Assembly: GCA_031772625.1 (NCBI GenBank)
Contig: CM062816.1
Span: forward strand, 828,736,556-828,800,555
Direction of reading: 5' to 3'
Length of the DNA: 64,000 nt
Source: Pinus tabuliformis
Lineage: Eukaryota > Streptophyta > Pinopsida > Pinales > Pinaceae
Shown piece after piece: positions 20,821 through 33,466 of the stretch. Made by a program: the position numbers and the translations under genes. The notes below the pieces were generated by a model. The model saw nothing but the letters and a program-made list of their open reading frames with translations. It was not told where the DNA came from and did no database searches. Numbering within the stretch: position 1 is the stretch's first letter; each line of letters starts with the position of its first letter.

Positions 20821-22950
20821 GTAAACGCACATAATCCCCCTACAATCACTACTCCCCCTATATCCATGTTTATGATCGTATTTGTATGATTTCTCTCCCC
20901 CCTTAACATCAATGACAAATGATTTCTCCACCTGAAAAAATTTCTTCCTCTAATGATTCCTGTAATAGACTACCTTTCTCCCCCTAACATGCTATGCCTT
21001 TCATGACTTTCTACAATTGAGACCTTCTGCAATTTTGTTCATGACTCTGCTTCCTACTTCACTGAACGCGAGGCTTATTTATCTACCCATAATACTGACT
21101 ATTGCTTTGATGACTTCTTCACATTTTCCAAATGATAGATCTTCAACCACGCTACTTAGACTCCCCCTCTTAAACATTCACAGAATAGGGAGTCATTAAG
21201 ATGGATTCGTCAAAATAATGTGTGAACTAGATCTGTAGTTGGATCATCCAGATCCTTGACATCTTCCATTGCAGATTCATCCCGAGCTTTCGAATTTACA
21301 AACCTTGAGAGCATAACCACTAGGAATTCTTCATTCACCTGATCTTCTTGCTTTTTATTTATTCTCCAAATCTTCTTGTACATGATATTAGAGATCTTCT
21401 TCATGGAATATTCCATCTTGTACTTATAATCATGTGTTATGTGTCCATAATTATGGAATTTGTAACATTCAATGTTGAACCTGAATGACAGAGCAACTGA
21501 CATATACCTTCTGTTGGTGAATCCATTTGAATATATATCTTGTATTCCAACAACCTTGCTTCTAGGGTTTTGATAATGTCTTTGATAATCATCCTTATCA
21601 TAAGCTTTACAATCCCTAGCCTTGTGCCCAAAATTAGTACATGAATAACAATAACCATGAAATATACTAGGGTACCTGGATGAAATGGCTTGCCTTGATG
21701 ATGTTGATCTTTTGAAGACATTCTCCCTTAGATGAGGTATAGAGCTTTGTTGATCCTCATCTTTGATTAGTTCAACATTACTTCTTGGAGCAATAACACT
21801 TTCAATCATCTTTTGTCCTTCACTTTGATTTGGCCTTTGAAAGATTGCTATCAAGCTTCTCGTCAACCTTGCTTTACAAGGGCTTGGAGCCTGTGCTTTG
21901 ATTGCATGGGGCTTCATCTGCTTCTTTCGCCTTCATCTTCAATCAATCAATTTGTTTATCTTTCTTATTAATGACATTATTCTTCCTTTCATCATCCAAC
22001 AATTTCTCCTTCTACCATTTCTTGAGATTGTCTATTTCAATTAGTGTAGTGTTAAGTTCTCTTTCCTTTTGAGAAATATCTTCTTGAAACTAGCTTTTCA
22101 AGACTTTTTTTCTTTCTTCTACCTCCTTTACTTGCAATGTTAGAAGGGTGACCATTTCTATTGTGTTATTAAAATCTTGCATTTTTTGCTTATTCCTTTC
22201 ACTTTCCTTTCTAAGCTTATTTATTTTTGCTAGAGATGCATCAATTTCCTTTTTCTTTTGACCAACTTTTGCTCTGTACTTCTGAATTGATTCCTCTAAT
22301 TGGTTTGTTAAGTTTTTCTCCTTCTTTTTAGCTTCTTGTACTTGAATTCTTAGAAGGAAAACTTCTTCTTCAAGTAACTGAAATTGCTTCCTTGCTTTGT
22401 TAAGATCACATAAGGCATTGATCAATTCTTCCTCCATGTCATCTATTTCTTCTTCTTCTTCATCTACTTCATCTGAATCATAATCATCATCATCATCATC
22501 TTCATCTTCATCTTCATCTTCATCTTGACCTGCATGCTTCTTTGAGTAGAGATCATGGAGCTTCTTCCAAAGAATTTTAGTTGATGAGAATTGATATACT
22601 TTGGCTTTTATAGGGTCTGGTAGGGCTCTTAGAATGATATTCATTTCTTTCGTATTATACCTTATAGATTCATCGATAGATGTGTCTACAGTCACAATAG
22701 AGTGCCAAACATCACTTCTGTGAGATTTCAAATAGGCTTCCATTCTAGATTCCCATATTTCATATTTGGCTTCAATGAACTCAAGAGTTGGATAACCAAC
22801 TCGTCTCTCTTCATTATTTGTAATAGATTTGGAGACTACTACAATACGGAAGACTTCCTTTGATCGGTTGGATGCATGCTTCTTTGAATTTTCCATCTCT
22901 CTACTTCTGAGATCCGCCTTCCAACTGTTAAGTTGCAACTAAAGGAACCT

Positions 22951-22962
22951 CTTTGATACCAA
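22951..22962 (-). promoter_or_regulatory. tRNA-iMet primer binding site
   Basis: The minus strand reads TTGGTATCAAAG beside the 5' LTR end, close to the TGGTATCAGAG of initiator methionine tRNA sites in plant retrotransposons. Confidence 0.75.
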
Positions 22963-22963
22963 T

Positions 22964-24164
22964 TGTTGGAAATACTAAGAGGGGGTGAATCAATATTTCA
23001 CTTCAATTATTTAATTCTTTCAATCTCGGAGAATTAATTAACATTAGCATCAAATCAAAACATAAATCAACAACACCATTCAATAATGCACAACATAAAA
23101 GACAACATACACAATATTTTTAGGTGGAGACCCTTTCAGAAGAAAAAACACCAAACACTTCTTAATATAGGCCTTTGAATATTACATCAATAAGAAGCTC
23201 CAACTTCCAATATTTTCAACATTATCTTAAGGAGGCTCTAACCCACCGGTTTATAGGCTCCAACTTGAAGGAAGCTCCAAAAACTTGATTTACTAGCTCC
23301 AATTGGAAAGATACTCCAATTCCATAGTTTTATTAGCTCCAGCTAAAAGGATGATCCAACACCTTGGTTTACCAGCTCCAACTGGAAGGATGCTCCAACA
23401 CCCTGTACAGGCTCTAACCTGCCCTAGCACCACCCTGTCACCTTGAAGTGTTCTCAGGATCCAACATGAAGGAGACTCCAATATCCCACCTTGCACCACA
23501 TTCCACCCTTATATTCACCACAACGGACCATGTTTCATAATTTTTAGATTGGATTTGCTTGTGCTCAATCAATACAAAATACAAACTGCAATACAATCTC
23601 TGCTTAATCAAATCTACTTCTATGCATCAAACTCTAGCTTCATAAAACTTAGTTAACCTTTGTTGAAGCTACATCAACCTGTCATCCTAATTCAAAAAGA
23701 AAGTTAGAAGCATTGAAAACCATGGAATTCATCAATTAGTCACACAAGCCAATAACATTTCCTAACTCAACAATAGTTGCATCTCTCTGGTCAAACAACC
23801 TAATTCTACCTCAAAATTTCCAGCATCAAACATCACAACAAAGAATATTAGAATGAAACCATTTTTCCATAAAATATTATAAGTTACAAGCTAACAGTCA
23901 ATCATATCCCTCTCTACTAATAATGAGATGAAACCCTAGTAGTAAGATGTAGAAAATCAACATATACTTAGCAGATCCTGCTCAACATCTCAATAACAAT
24001 CAATAACTAATCTAGTCTCTATGATATAAACCTTGCTCAATTCATCATAAAGATCAAACCCTTAGCAGTATAATCAATATCTAATAATTAGTTCAATCAG
24101 TAGTAGCAATAATAGCTTCACATTCTCACTCGCAAACCATTCATAATTATATATGTCAATCATA

Positions 24165-24204
<40 letters not shown>

Positions 24205-24244
24205 GATATATATAGATATATATAGATATACATACATACATACA

Positions 24245-24304
<60 letters not shown>

Positions 24305-26501
24305 AACTCAAACTGACATATGCTCTTATCATCTGCAGTAACTTCATTTTCTTCACAAATAGCCTATATACAACTTTCTGCAGTGTGACCTTGCTATCTA
24401 TCAATGTTACAAGGATTCTTGTGAAGACTTGTTGATGAAAGATGTATCGATTATTTTGTTTTATATTTTTGAAGTGTGCCAAATTTTCATGAATATGTCC
24501 TTGAACCTCTGATGACAATAGTTTTCTTTTTCTACAACTACTTCTTTCCTCAAATCTCAGAGGATATTTGGATTGGGGATTCAAACTAGGGACTAGATCA
24601 CACAAGATCTTTCACTGAATCCACTTAAAAAAGAAGGTGAATTTGGTTCTGCCACTATGTGTTTGATTAGGGCTTGGATATTTTTCTTAATTACCTATCC
24701 ACAAAATATAAAACCATAGTGATCAAACCCTCAAACAAATTCTACAAGTTGTCCATAATATGATTTAGAGTTGACTCAAAACCTAGCTCAAAAGTGACAA
24801 ATAGATCACTAATTAGAGCTCATAATAGGGCATTGATCATAGTGTCTTCACCAAAAAATCCAGGAGGGATGTAGTTCACATTTCATAATAGATCCTCAAC
24901 AAATATATAATCTAACCAAGATTAACATAAGAGCACTCAAACCTTATCTCTGAACAAAACACAATAGTGATAGTTCTGAAGTGAATGGAAGCATCGAAAT
25001 AACATAAATGAGTATGTGATATATGGTCTTTGGAGGGACAAATAGGTCTATCAATATCATTCAAGTTCAACCTTAGAAATGCTGGTATATACCTTGGTTT
25101 ATCAATGAATAAGGCTAAAAAAGGTATCCAACAAATGGTTTGATGTAAATTACTACTTCCACCATAGAGATGGTTGTCTAGAAGGTCGAATAGGCTAATG
25201 AATTTGCTTCAGATAAAACTATCAATGAGTTTCAAATTAGGTCTCCAAAAGAGGTCAATGAAGTCTCCTTGAATTGCATGAACTAGCGAAATAGATCAGT
25301 CCTTAGGCCACCACAAAATGCTTTAGCAAATCACATCAAAAATTTCCCTTAAATCATATTTCTCAATGTCACTGAATACCAAAACAAATCACATAAAATC
25401 TCGGTCAGAGTCTCAAAAAAAGGAGGTGGAATCACCTCAGAAACCCCAATGAAGTTTCCATAGATTAGTTCAGAAAAGGAGGTTGAGTAGCCTTAAAAAC
25501 ACCTCAACAACAACCTCAAAAGATCATATAACCAAGCATCATATTTGTACAGGAATGGGTGTGGATACCTTAAGAATATGGTCAAGCCCAATGAAGTAGT
25601 CATATATTGGTTCAAAAACGATGACCAAGTAGTTTCAGAAAGCTCAGGTCTGAACCTACTTCATAATTGTGTCTCTCAAGAAGGCTAAATTTAGCCTCAG
25701 GTGCACAGATTCTTCCTACTTGAGATAGCTAAAAATATGCCTCAAAGCAGTGACCTATAACTAGTTAGTAACCATCACAAAAGGATAAAACAATAAGCCA
25801 AATAACCATCGACCTTCTCTTATGATTGTTTGTGACATTCCCATTCCTCAAAAAGCTGCAAATATTCTATCAAGTTTTTGTATTCAAATCTATCTCTTGG
25901 AGGGATAACAAACACCATATATATACAAGACAAAGGGCCCTTTAGAAGGGGGCCAACATGTCTAATTTCCCAAGAACTGACCTATAAATTTAAATTTAAA
26001 TTTTTTTGGAGCAAAAAACAAATTGTTTTAGGATGCCGACATAATTTCCAAATTTAATTTATTTCCCTTCGTCAAGATGCTTCCTTATGCAAGCAAAAAT
26101 CGACCTCCAAAATAATTTAATTAAATTTTAAGAGTAGGTTGTATTGGCCTCGTAATTTTATCAAATAATTAGCCAATCATCATGATGCCACATCATCTCA
26201 TTTTGGGGGCTTTTCCCACACTTTTGGGGCACAAAATTTAGGTGGACATATCTCCTCAACCATGTGTATTTAAGAGGAATTTTATATACTATTTAAATTG
26301 GCATAATGAGGAGAAACAAATGATGATGCAAGTATTGCGATCAATATCATTATCCTTTACACCCATTTTCCTCGACAAGTGCGGGGTGACTAGGGATTCC
26401 TAGGGCTTCTTGTCATTTGGAGCTTCCAATCAATGCAAACTAGATGAATATTAAGAGCATTCAAGAATTGATTTTGGAATCAATGACAACACCATTCAAT
26501 A
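22964..26501 (-). repeat. 5' LTR (right copy, 3.54 kb)
   Basis: Begins TGTTGGAAATACTAAGAG on the plus strand and ends near CACCATTCAATA. It is the undisturbed partner of 14,846-20,799. It contains the same minisatellite (23,210-23,490) and, at 24,160-24,300, a compound (TC)n-(TA)n-(TACA)n microsatellite. Confidence 0.8.
24160..24300. repeat. Compound microsatellite (TC)n(TA)n(TACA)n
   Basis: Successive runs of TC, TA/TAGA, TACA and TA within the 5' LTR. The open frames crossing it are artefacts of the repeat. Confidence 0.9.
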
Positions 26502-26599
26502 AAAATGAATCTAGTTTTTTCCACCATGGTATTTTCTTTCCTTACGTTCCTTCCAAAAAAAATTAAGTGTTATAGACTTTAGTGGTCAATTCAAAATTT

Positions 26600-29500
26600 G
26601 TCAATTTTGACTATTGCTAACATTCATTTTCCTCTTAATGTTTTGGAAGAGAAGGATGATGTTGTTGCCCATGTATGAAGTCAATGGGTTTAGGGATTCC
26701 ACCTATGATCACCTTGGTTAGTGGACATCTCCATGAGGCTTGAATCCTTCCTTGTTCTTCCACATTCTTTCACAGTTTATTGACATGTTTTTCACATGAT
26801 TCTTTTTATTTGTATCTTAATCAAGGGAAATAACCTATATCTCTTTCTATAAGAAACCTATTAGGGGTACATTTTGATCATTGTTTCTTCAATAATTTGT
26901 AATTTTATCACTTCAAAATAAATTTTGATATTATCTTAGTAAAGGCTTCAATATTCTAACATTATCTTGGTTTGGTTTTCTAATTCTCCCTTTTATACTT
27001 GTACAAGGGCTTGAATTGTGTCTCATGGAAAAATGTGATCCCAAATTCAATTCTCCATGCACATCCATATCTATATCTCCTTCTATCTAATTATGCATTT
27101 TGATATAGTCTTATTATTACATAATTTCATACTTCCTTCTCTAGGGGTTCAAACCAAGGCTTCCCCCATGGTAATACAAGAGGGATTATAATTCCCTTAT
27201 TGTTTCCTTTTAATTTAATTCTACCATTTTCCTGTGAGATGGTTGCTTTCATTCTCCTTTCCCCAAGTCTTCCAATGAGGCATGCACATTCCAAACTCCT
27301 TTTAGCTAGGTCAATTAACCGAAAGTCAATCATTATTGACACTCCCATTATGATCATTTTAAAACCCTTAATAAATCCAATGGGTTCTTTGAATCTTCGA
27401 TCAAATTCTTTTAAAAAAATTCCTTGTCTTACTAAGTATTGTCTTCTCATGTCCAAGTTGATTTTTGTAATTTTTTAATTTATAAGTCAAAATTGGTTAT
27501 GACTGATGGATTAAAGAACTCATCAATTTGCAACTCAACCTCTATATCATAATATTTAGAAATGTCCTCAACTCTCATTTGTTCACAAGTTATATATGGA
27601 CTTTTGAATTCCCCCTTGTTACAACCCTTCAATAGATTTAGCAACTTTAGAAATAGTACTACTTATTGTCTTTATTTAGAAATATCAGCAATATTTATAA
27701 TATATTTTCTTTTCTTTTTATGTGGTTGTGCTAGTTAGCTTTCCCATCTTCCTCTATATCTACTATGTCAAGAAATTCAACGGTTTCTTTTACATAATAT
27801 TTCTTTTTTACTAGCTCACGATATCTGATTAATTTAGTTTCATGCATGTTGTTTTAAAATTTGTGTAAAGAGGTGCATATTCTATTCTTCAAGTCCAAGG
27901 ATAAAATTGTAGTTTTACAATTTATATCTTAATGCTTTGGTATTTCCTCCACTATATTTACATTTATCATTTTTATCATTTTTCTAAGTAATTGGTTAGT
28001 TGTCGAGATAATGATAATCCACTCCACAATAATTAAAATATTTGAGGTTAGTCTGCCATCCTATTAGGCTATCAAAGCTTAAGTAATCTTATTTATAACA
28101 AGCAAACTCATGTTTTCTATATGATCCGTCTTGACAACCTCATCCTCCTCTTCCTCGTTGTCCCTTTGACCTATAAATCTCGAGTCTTAACTATAATTTT
28201 CTTTGGTGGTTTCTATGTCAATCTATGAGGGTTCTTTTTTTTTTTGCTTCTTTTTTTTCCCATTATGGTAGTATAGTTTTAACCATGCACAAAAATGACC
28301 TGCAAACGAATTCTTCAAACAAAAAAATAAATAATGGTGAGAATAAAAAAACAAATATAAACAAAGATTTTCCCCTGAATCCCAAAACTGGGAGTACCAA
28401 ATTGATTTTTTATTATTTTCCCTTAAATGTTACAATACAAATATATGCATGCTGAAGAATTCATAAACCCCAATCCATTAATCCTGGATTAGAACATAAT
28501 CGTAGTTCCCTTGACCGAATCTACAAAATACCATGGGCATAAAACCATATTGCCCAAAACCATGTGCAAAACCCATCTACAAAACCATGGGTAGGTCCGC
28601 TTACCATCTTTTGGTCTGTGCCCCATCCTTGGGTCTGCCCAACTATTATTGGGTTTGCATAAAAATAGATTTTCCTGGGGCCTACCGCTCCCCCTGTGAC
28701 CCCCACGCTATGCCCGACGCAACGTACAATGTATGGAGCTAGTCGTGGAAAGAATATAACACGCACCCAACATGGAGCATTCATATGTTGAATGTGCACA
28801 TATAACACATGTTTTATTTGTGTTTCTCATATTGTGAGGATAACTAATTTTATTGATTAGTCACCATTTCACATATTTCACAAAAAAATCATAGTCAAAT
28901 TTACATCATCTTTTCGAAAGGTTACAATACATTACACTAAAAAGGGACTCTTCCTTTACATGATATTTAAAGATGCATGCCATACACCAAAGTTTTTTTT
29001 TTTTTTTGGTAGAACCATGTTTTGTAATGGTTTTTACAGTTGTCTAGCTTTTCTTCTATTGTTTTGTCATTTCAAGAATTTGTTCATTCTTTAGTAATCT
29101 CTATTTTACGAGATTTATATAAAGCTTCTTATTAATTTTTTCCTTCATGCGTTCTTAATGGTGCTCTTATCTTCTAAGGAGTACAAAAATAATAATTTCT
29201 TTAACAACTCTTTGTTTATTGGGTATAGAATTTGACTAACTAGGCCTTAGAATATTTTGTTATAATATTGTACAATTTCATAGGTTGGTTGTTTTATTTC
29301 CTTTAAATCTTCAAGTTCCAAGTTCCCAACATCTTGTGTCTTAAAAATAGTAAATCATCATATTTGATATCAACCTTATTTATTATTCTATTGTTTGTAA
29401 ATTCATAAATCATGTCAAGTCTCCATGTATGAAGGGACCACCAAACTATGTTATTTCTCTTGTACCAATTGTTATGGTTACAAATGAACCATTGTCTTTT

Positions 29501-30700
29501 AAGATCTCCATCACCTTCATATATTGGAAGTGTAACTATTTGATTATGTGCCATGACTAGTGACGCTTGAATTCTCGTTAATGGAAGGGATGGAGTCAAT
29601 GATATGAAACTTCTAACTTGTACAATAATTCTTGGTCTAATTTCTAGCAAGTTTGTTTCTATAATTATTTTGGCAGCCAAATAAGTTATTGTGGTTTTTT
29701 TTTAAACTCATTGTTGATATATTCATATATTATTGGTTTTCGAATCTATTAATCTTCTCTTTCTTATATGACTTGCATGTTAGAAGTACTTTCACTTTGT
29801 ATGTTGGCTTCTATTTAATTTAGGAGGAGAGAACCTTCATGAGATTTTATAACTCTTATAGTTGCTTGAATATCTTCTCCCTTTGGAGATATAGATAACA
29901 TTAGGTTAAAATTCAGAATTATTTGTATCAATATTCTATCTCAAATTTGATCACTTTCATCAATTAACTTTAGATTGATATAATACCATGTTCCACTTGT
30001 AGTACATGTCATAGGATTTCCTTCAATTTTATGTTCTAGTCTTTTCATGGGTCAATCATTCTTGTTTCATCTCTCATATAGTCAATATTGATAGTATATA
30101 TTCCAATGTCAATAATTGGTGCTTCCAAACATGCCTTCAAGCTTCTTTGAAATTCCTCTGCTATGGGAACTGTGGGGGGTGTTTCTTGTTCCACATCTAG
30201 ACAACTTCCATGAATTGGTTCATATAGGGTTAATAGCCTCTTGTTATAGTACTCCTTTTGGTAGTTAGTATTTTGCATCATCAATAATTTCTTCTTGTTA
30301 TAGCTTCTTTTATTTCAAACCCTCTTTCTCCTCTTTTTCTTTTTCTTTCTATTTTTTGCAAAATAATAGAGGTTTTGTGTTGTTTTATTCTTATTTCTTA
30401 CCTCTTATTCCTTGTTTCCTCTATTGTATATTGTCCATATATGCTTATTAATTACATCTTTATGGTGACTTGACTTCTCCTAGAAATGATTTTATTCACT
30501 ACCTTTCTTTACTTTATATGATTTCTTAATCACATCCATCCTCCTTTTTCTTCTTTATCTCATGGTCAATAACCCCACCATTACCAACTCCAACTTTTAC
30601 TCTTGCACAAAAAAGGGGTTCCTATTTTTTCTCATCATTTTCACGTCATTTTTCCTTATAAGATGATCCCCGGGTATAAAAACTCGCTAAGGTTATACTT
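26600..30700 (-). mobile_element. Ty3/gypsy gag-protease remains (fossil)
   Basis: In minus-strand order, several decayed pieces lie in family order. There is a gag core near 29,300-29,680 (MAHNQIVTLPIYEGDGDLKR, like the LPVYEGDGD motif of plant gypsy gag). A Gly/Arg-rich end and zinc-knuckle-like CGVDYHYLDN lie near 28,000-28,190. A protease-side stretch lies at 27,127-27,456 (RRMKATISQENGRIKLKGNN). A GC-richer ~230-bp patch at 28,525-28,745 may be a separate insertion. It is broken many times. I found no LTRs for it and cannot give exact limits. Confidence 0.45.
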
Positions 30701-31503
30701 ATCTTAAAAACTTGTCCTTTGTATACTAGTTCTGAAATTCATGGAACCACTCATCTAGATTAGTTTTTTTGGCATTATTGACCTTGAAAATATATGGTCT
30801 TCCCAAACAACATCTATGCATCTCTAAACCTTCAAAAACGTACTAATCTCCTGATAGGTACCACTAATAATAAAACTAGTGTCGTAATATAAAGGATTAC
30901 ATGGGCATATTGTTAAACATACGATTATACAACAAGAATAAATTGATAGAAGGGAAACTTGAATATTTTGAAGTTTATAATACATAAGACATGCATATCT
31001 AAGAGAAAATCACCATATAAACAACAAAAAAATCTTTACTATGTCATGGTAACCCCATAATGTCGAATCTTACAATAGGGGAGTCAATGGCCTTTAAAAC
31101 CAATAAATAGACAAGAAAGTAATTGTAACGACTTATAACTATATTTAATTATTTCATTGATTTCTTGAGTTGGTTAATCGACTTGACCATGTGACTAACT
31201 AGAATATAATTAAAGTAACCCATGATTAACTACTTATATCAACTACAATAGCTTAATGTAGGTTCAGGTTATCTAATAGTTAAATAGCATGGAATTAATT
31301 TGAAAGGTTTTGTATGATTTCCTTTCCCTTATTTCAACTTTAGTAGTAATGGTAAATAGTATAAAGTTCCTCCAATAAAAATATGATACCTAAACCTCTC
31401 TATTTCCTTGATAAGGTCGTCTAATATAAGGAATTTGTCCAAACATTTTGCAATAACTCCCTAACCTAAGCAATTGTTCCACCAAGTTGGACTAATTCCA
31501 AAG
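30700..31503. other. Spacer, no gene seen
   Basis: AT-rich sequence between the gypsy remains and the LARD-like element; no open frame or repeat stands out. Confidence 0.5.
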
Positions 31504-31508
31504 GTTCT

Positions 31509-33466
31509 TGATGCAGGAGCATTCAACCCAAGAGAAAATCATTGTAATTAAGTAGACATAGGGGGGTAATGTGTTTTAGGGAAATTAGTTTCCTAAGTCT
31601 CAAGTTAATGTAATATTTAGGCTTTTAAGTGATTTAATTAGATAATGTGAGATGTTTGTAAATGCTCTCAAATAAATGAGAACATGAGTGGGCAATAATG
31701 ACAAAAGAGTCTAAAGTCAATTAGGACTCTTTAAGCAGTTCCATGATTCGAGGAACTAAGGAGAGCTCTTAGGAATTAAATGGAGATTAGAAGTGGACGT
31801 AGAGGATAGAGGATTTAGGAGTCAGTTCAGTAGATTTAGGAGTCGAACCAGGATTAGTTCAACAAACCCTTCTGGTATAAATGTAAGCCTACAGGCAGAG
31901 TGCAAGAAGAAGGCCACTGATAGTTGAAGATCAGGCCTGTGTGAGACAGAGAAGTCTCGATTGTAATTAGTCGTTCATATTTATATATATAGAGGTTCAT
32001 TCGAGAACTTTGTAAGTGTGTGAATTAATATCGAATGATTGAATTACATGTAACTATGAATTCGTAGGTTCTGTGACAGAGGTTGCAAGCAGAGTTCTAT
32101 AGAATGTGCAAAGAAGGGAATGATTCAAAGGAATCTTCACGGGTCTTAGAATCCAATTGAAGAAATAGATTGAAGCTCTAGAGAGAAGGAGCGAAGTGAG
32201 AATTCACAAAGGAGTTAAGCTCAGAGTGAGTTGAGTAGCGGAGGCGGAAGGTGAAACCCTGAAGAAAAAAACCCAAATGACAGAGAAAACGCTAAAGAAT
32301 TAGTGTAAAATCTAAGTAAAAAGGAATTGCGGAGAAGTGAAGTGTTAGTACACAACAACCGTTGGATCTTATAGATCAACGGTCCAGATCATTTCGCTTG
32401 AGGTAATGTTGAAATATCACATCAATTAACTTTAATGAAGGAAGGCGGGTTTATAACCTTAAGTGGATTTTGGGTGGAAGGAAAGCCGTTAATGGCTTTT
32501 ACCGTTTGGCTCTGATTTCACTAATCAGAGGACACATAATAGTGGAGGAGTGAGAGGAAACCGCTTTATCGGGAAATTAAACCCCATACTTGTTGGCTAC
32601 CCGAAATCATCATGAACCGTTGGATCTACTAAATGTAGATCAACGATGGAGAATTAACATGCCAGCTGTTGATTGGATCGGAGAAGGGTGAATGAAAGCG
32701 ACAATGAAATAATGAAGGGCCGATATGTGACATCGTGATATCGTCGATAGGCCGATCGAAGATCAAAGATCGAAGATCGGTGAAGGAACGGTGCAGTGTT
32801 GAAGGAAGGCTAGGAAGGAGCGGACCCAACGATATTTGTGAACGCGGGCTTATAAACTTTAAAGTCCGACCCAAGGGTTTGAAGTGGGATTTCCTTTATT
32901 TCTGGTGTTTTCCTATGTATTCCGGAAAAGTTATGTGTTCGCATATTAGATACGATAGAGCCAATGTTAAAGAAACGCGGAGGAGCCGATACCGATTGCG
33001 ATTGCGATAAAGGTAAAACCTCGATAATTGTGCAGAAGCTGTATAAAGGCAAAAAGGTATGTTTTGCAAGCTTTTCCTTTATAAATGGTTTATAAAGGAA
33101 AAGAGTGTTTATGCGTTAAAATATATGTAACCAATGGCTGAAGAGGAAAGGTTATATATGTGTGGTATAAGGGTTAATGAAGGTTATGAAGGGTCTTAAA
33201 GTCCCGATAGGAAGGATTTAACGAAAGGCTTTAATAAAGTCTTATATGAAGGCTCGAGGGTTGATAATAGTTCCGATAAGTATATATGGGCTATGGATTA
33301 GCCTATGTTCGGTTTTTATATATCATTCCACATAGTAATAGATGAATGGGGCCTTAACCATTAGAGGTTGTAGATTTGACTCCTTATTAGTTAAATTCCT
33401 GGGACTAATGTGCTTATGCATTGTTTATGCATACTGTGGGCGTAAGCAGGGGAAACCCTGGCATCA
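31509..33466 (+). repeat. 5' LTR (1,958 bp)
   Basis: TGATGCAGGAGC...CCCTGGCATCA. A TATAA-like promoter element (GGTATAAATG) lies near 31,874-31,882. The open frames inside it are present in both LTRs on both strands and have no recognisable domain. Confidence 0.85.

Larger units (their letters stand above)
20800..22963 (-). other. Internal region: gag-like coding remains only
   Basis: Two minus-strand open stretches lie here. The first in reading order (22,090-22,938) has a copia-type gag start (YEIWESRMEAYLKS and LPDPIKAKVYQFSSTK typify this family), then an Asp/Glu-rich run (from the repetitive TCATCT DNA near 22,440-22,530) and a long charged coiled coil. The second (21,210-21,917) holds zinc-knuckle sequence (CYSCTNFGHKARDC). 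Nothing resembling protease, integrase, reverse transcriptase or RNase H is present. It is broken in a few places. The acidic coiled-coil tail is unlike ordinary copia gag and may be a feature of this family. Confidence 0.7.
14846..26501 (-). mobile_element. Gag-only Ty1/copia-type LTR element (fossil)
   Basis: An 11.7-kb minus-strand element. The right copy (22,964-26,501) is the 5' LTR and the left copy (14,846-20,799, enlarged by a later insert) is the 3' LTR; they match along their length at roughly 90% by eye. The ends are TGTTGG...CAACA. A primer site for initiator-Met tRNA lies beside the 5' LTR, and a purine tract beside the 3' LTR. Flanking 5-mers AAAAA and AAAAT nearly match. The 2.16-kb internal region holds only gag-like sequence and no pol, so it was non-autonomous. 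It is broken and old, perhaps tens of millions of years if the host mutates slowly. Confidence 0.8.

Noticed and set aside
24074-24605. Open frames rich in MYVC and IYIY repeats
   Set aside because: Translation of the (TACA)n/(TA)n microsatellite.
28521-28808. 95-residue minus-strand frame in a GC-richer patch
   Set aside because: Repeated AAAACCAT-type sequence and no domain; lies inside gypsy remains. A second SINE was considered, but no A/B boxes or target duplications were found.
32629-33052. Open frames inside the 5' LTR of the LARD-like element, also found near 37,944-38,417
   Set aside because: Present on both strands in both LTRs with no recognisable domain; they reflect the long LTR's composition.
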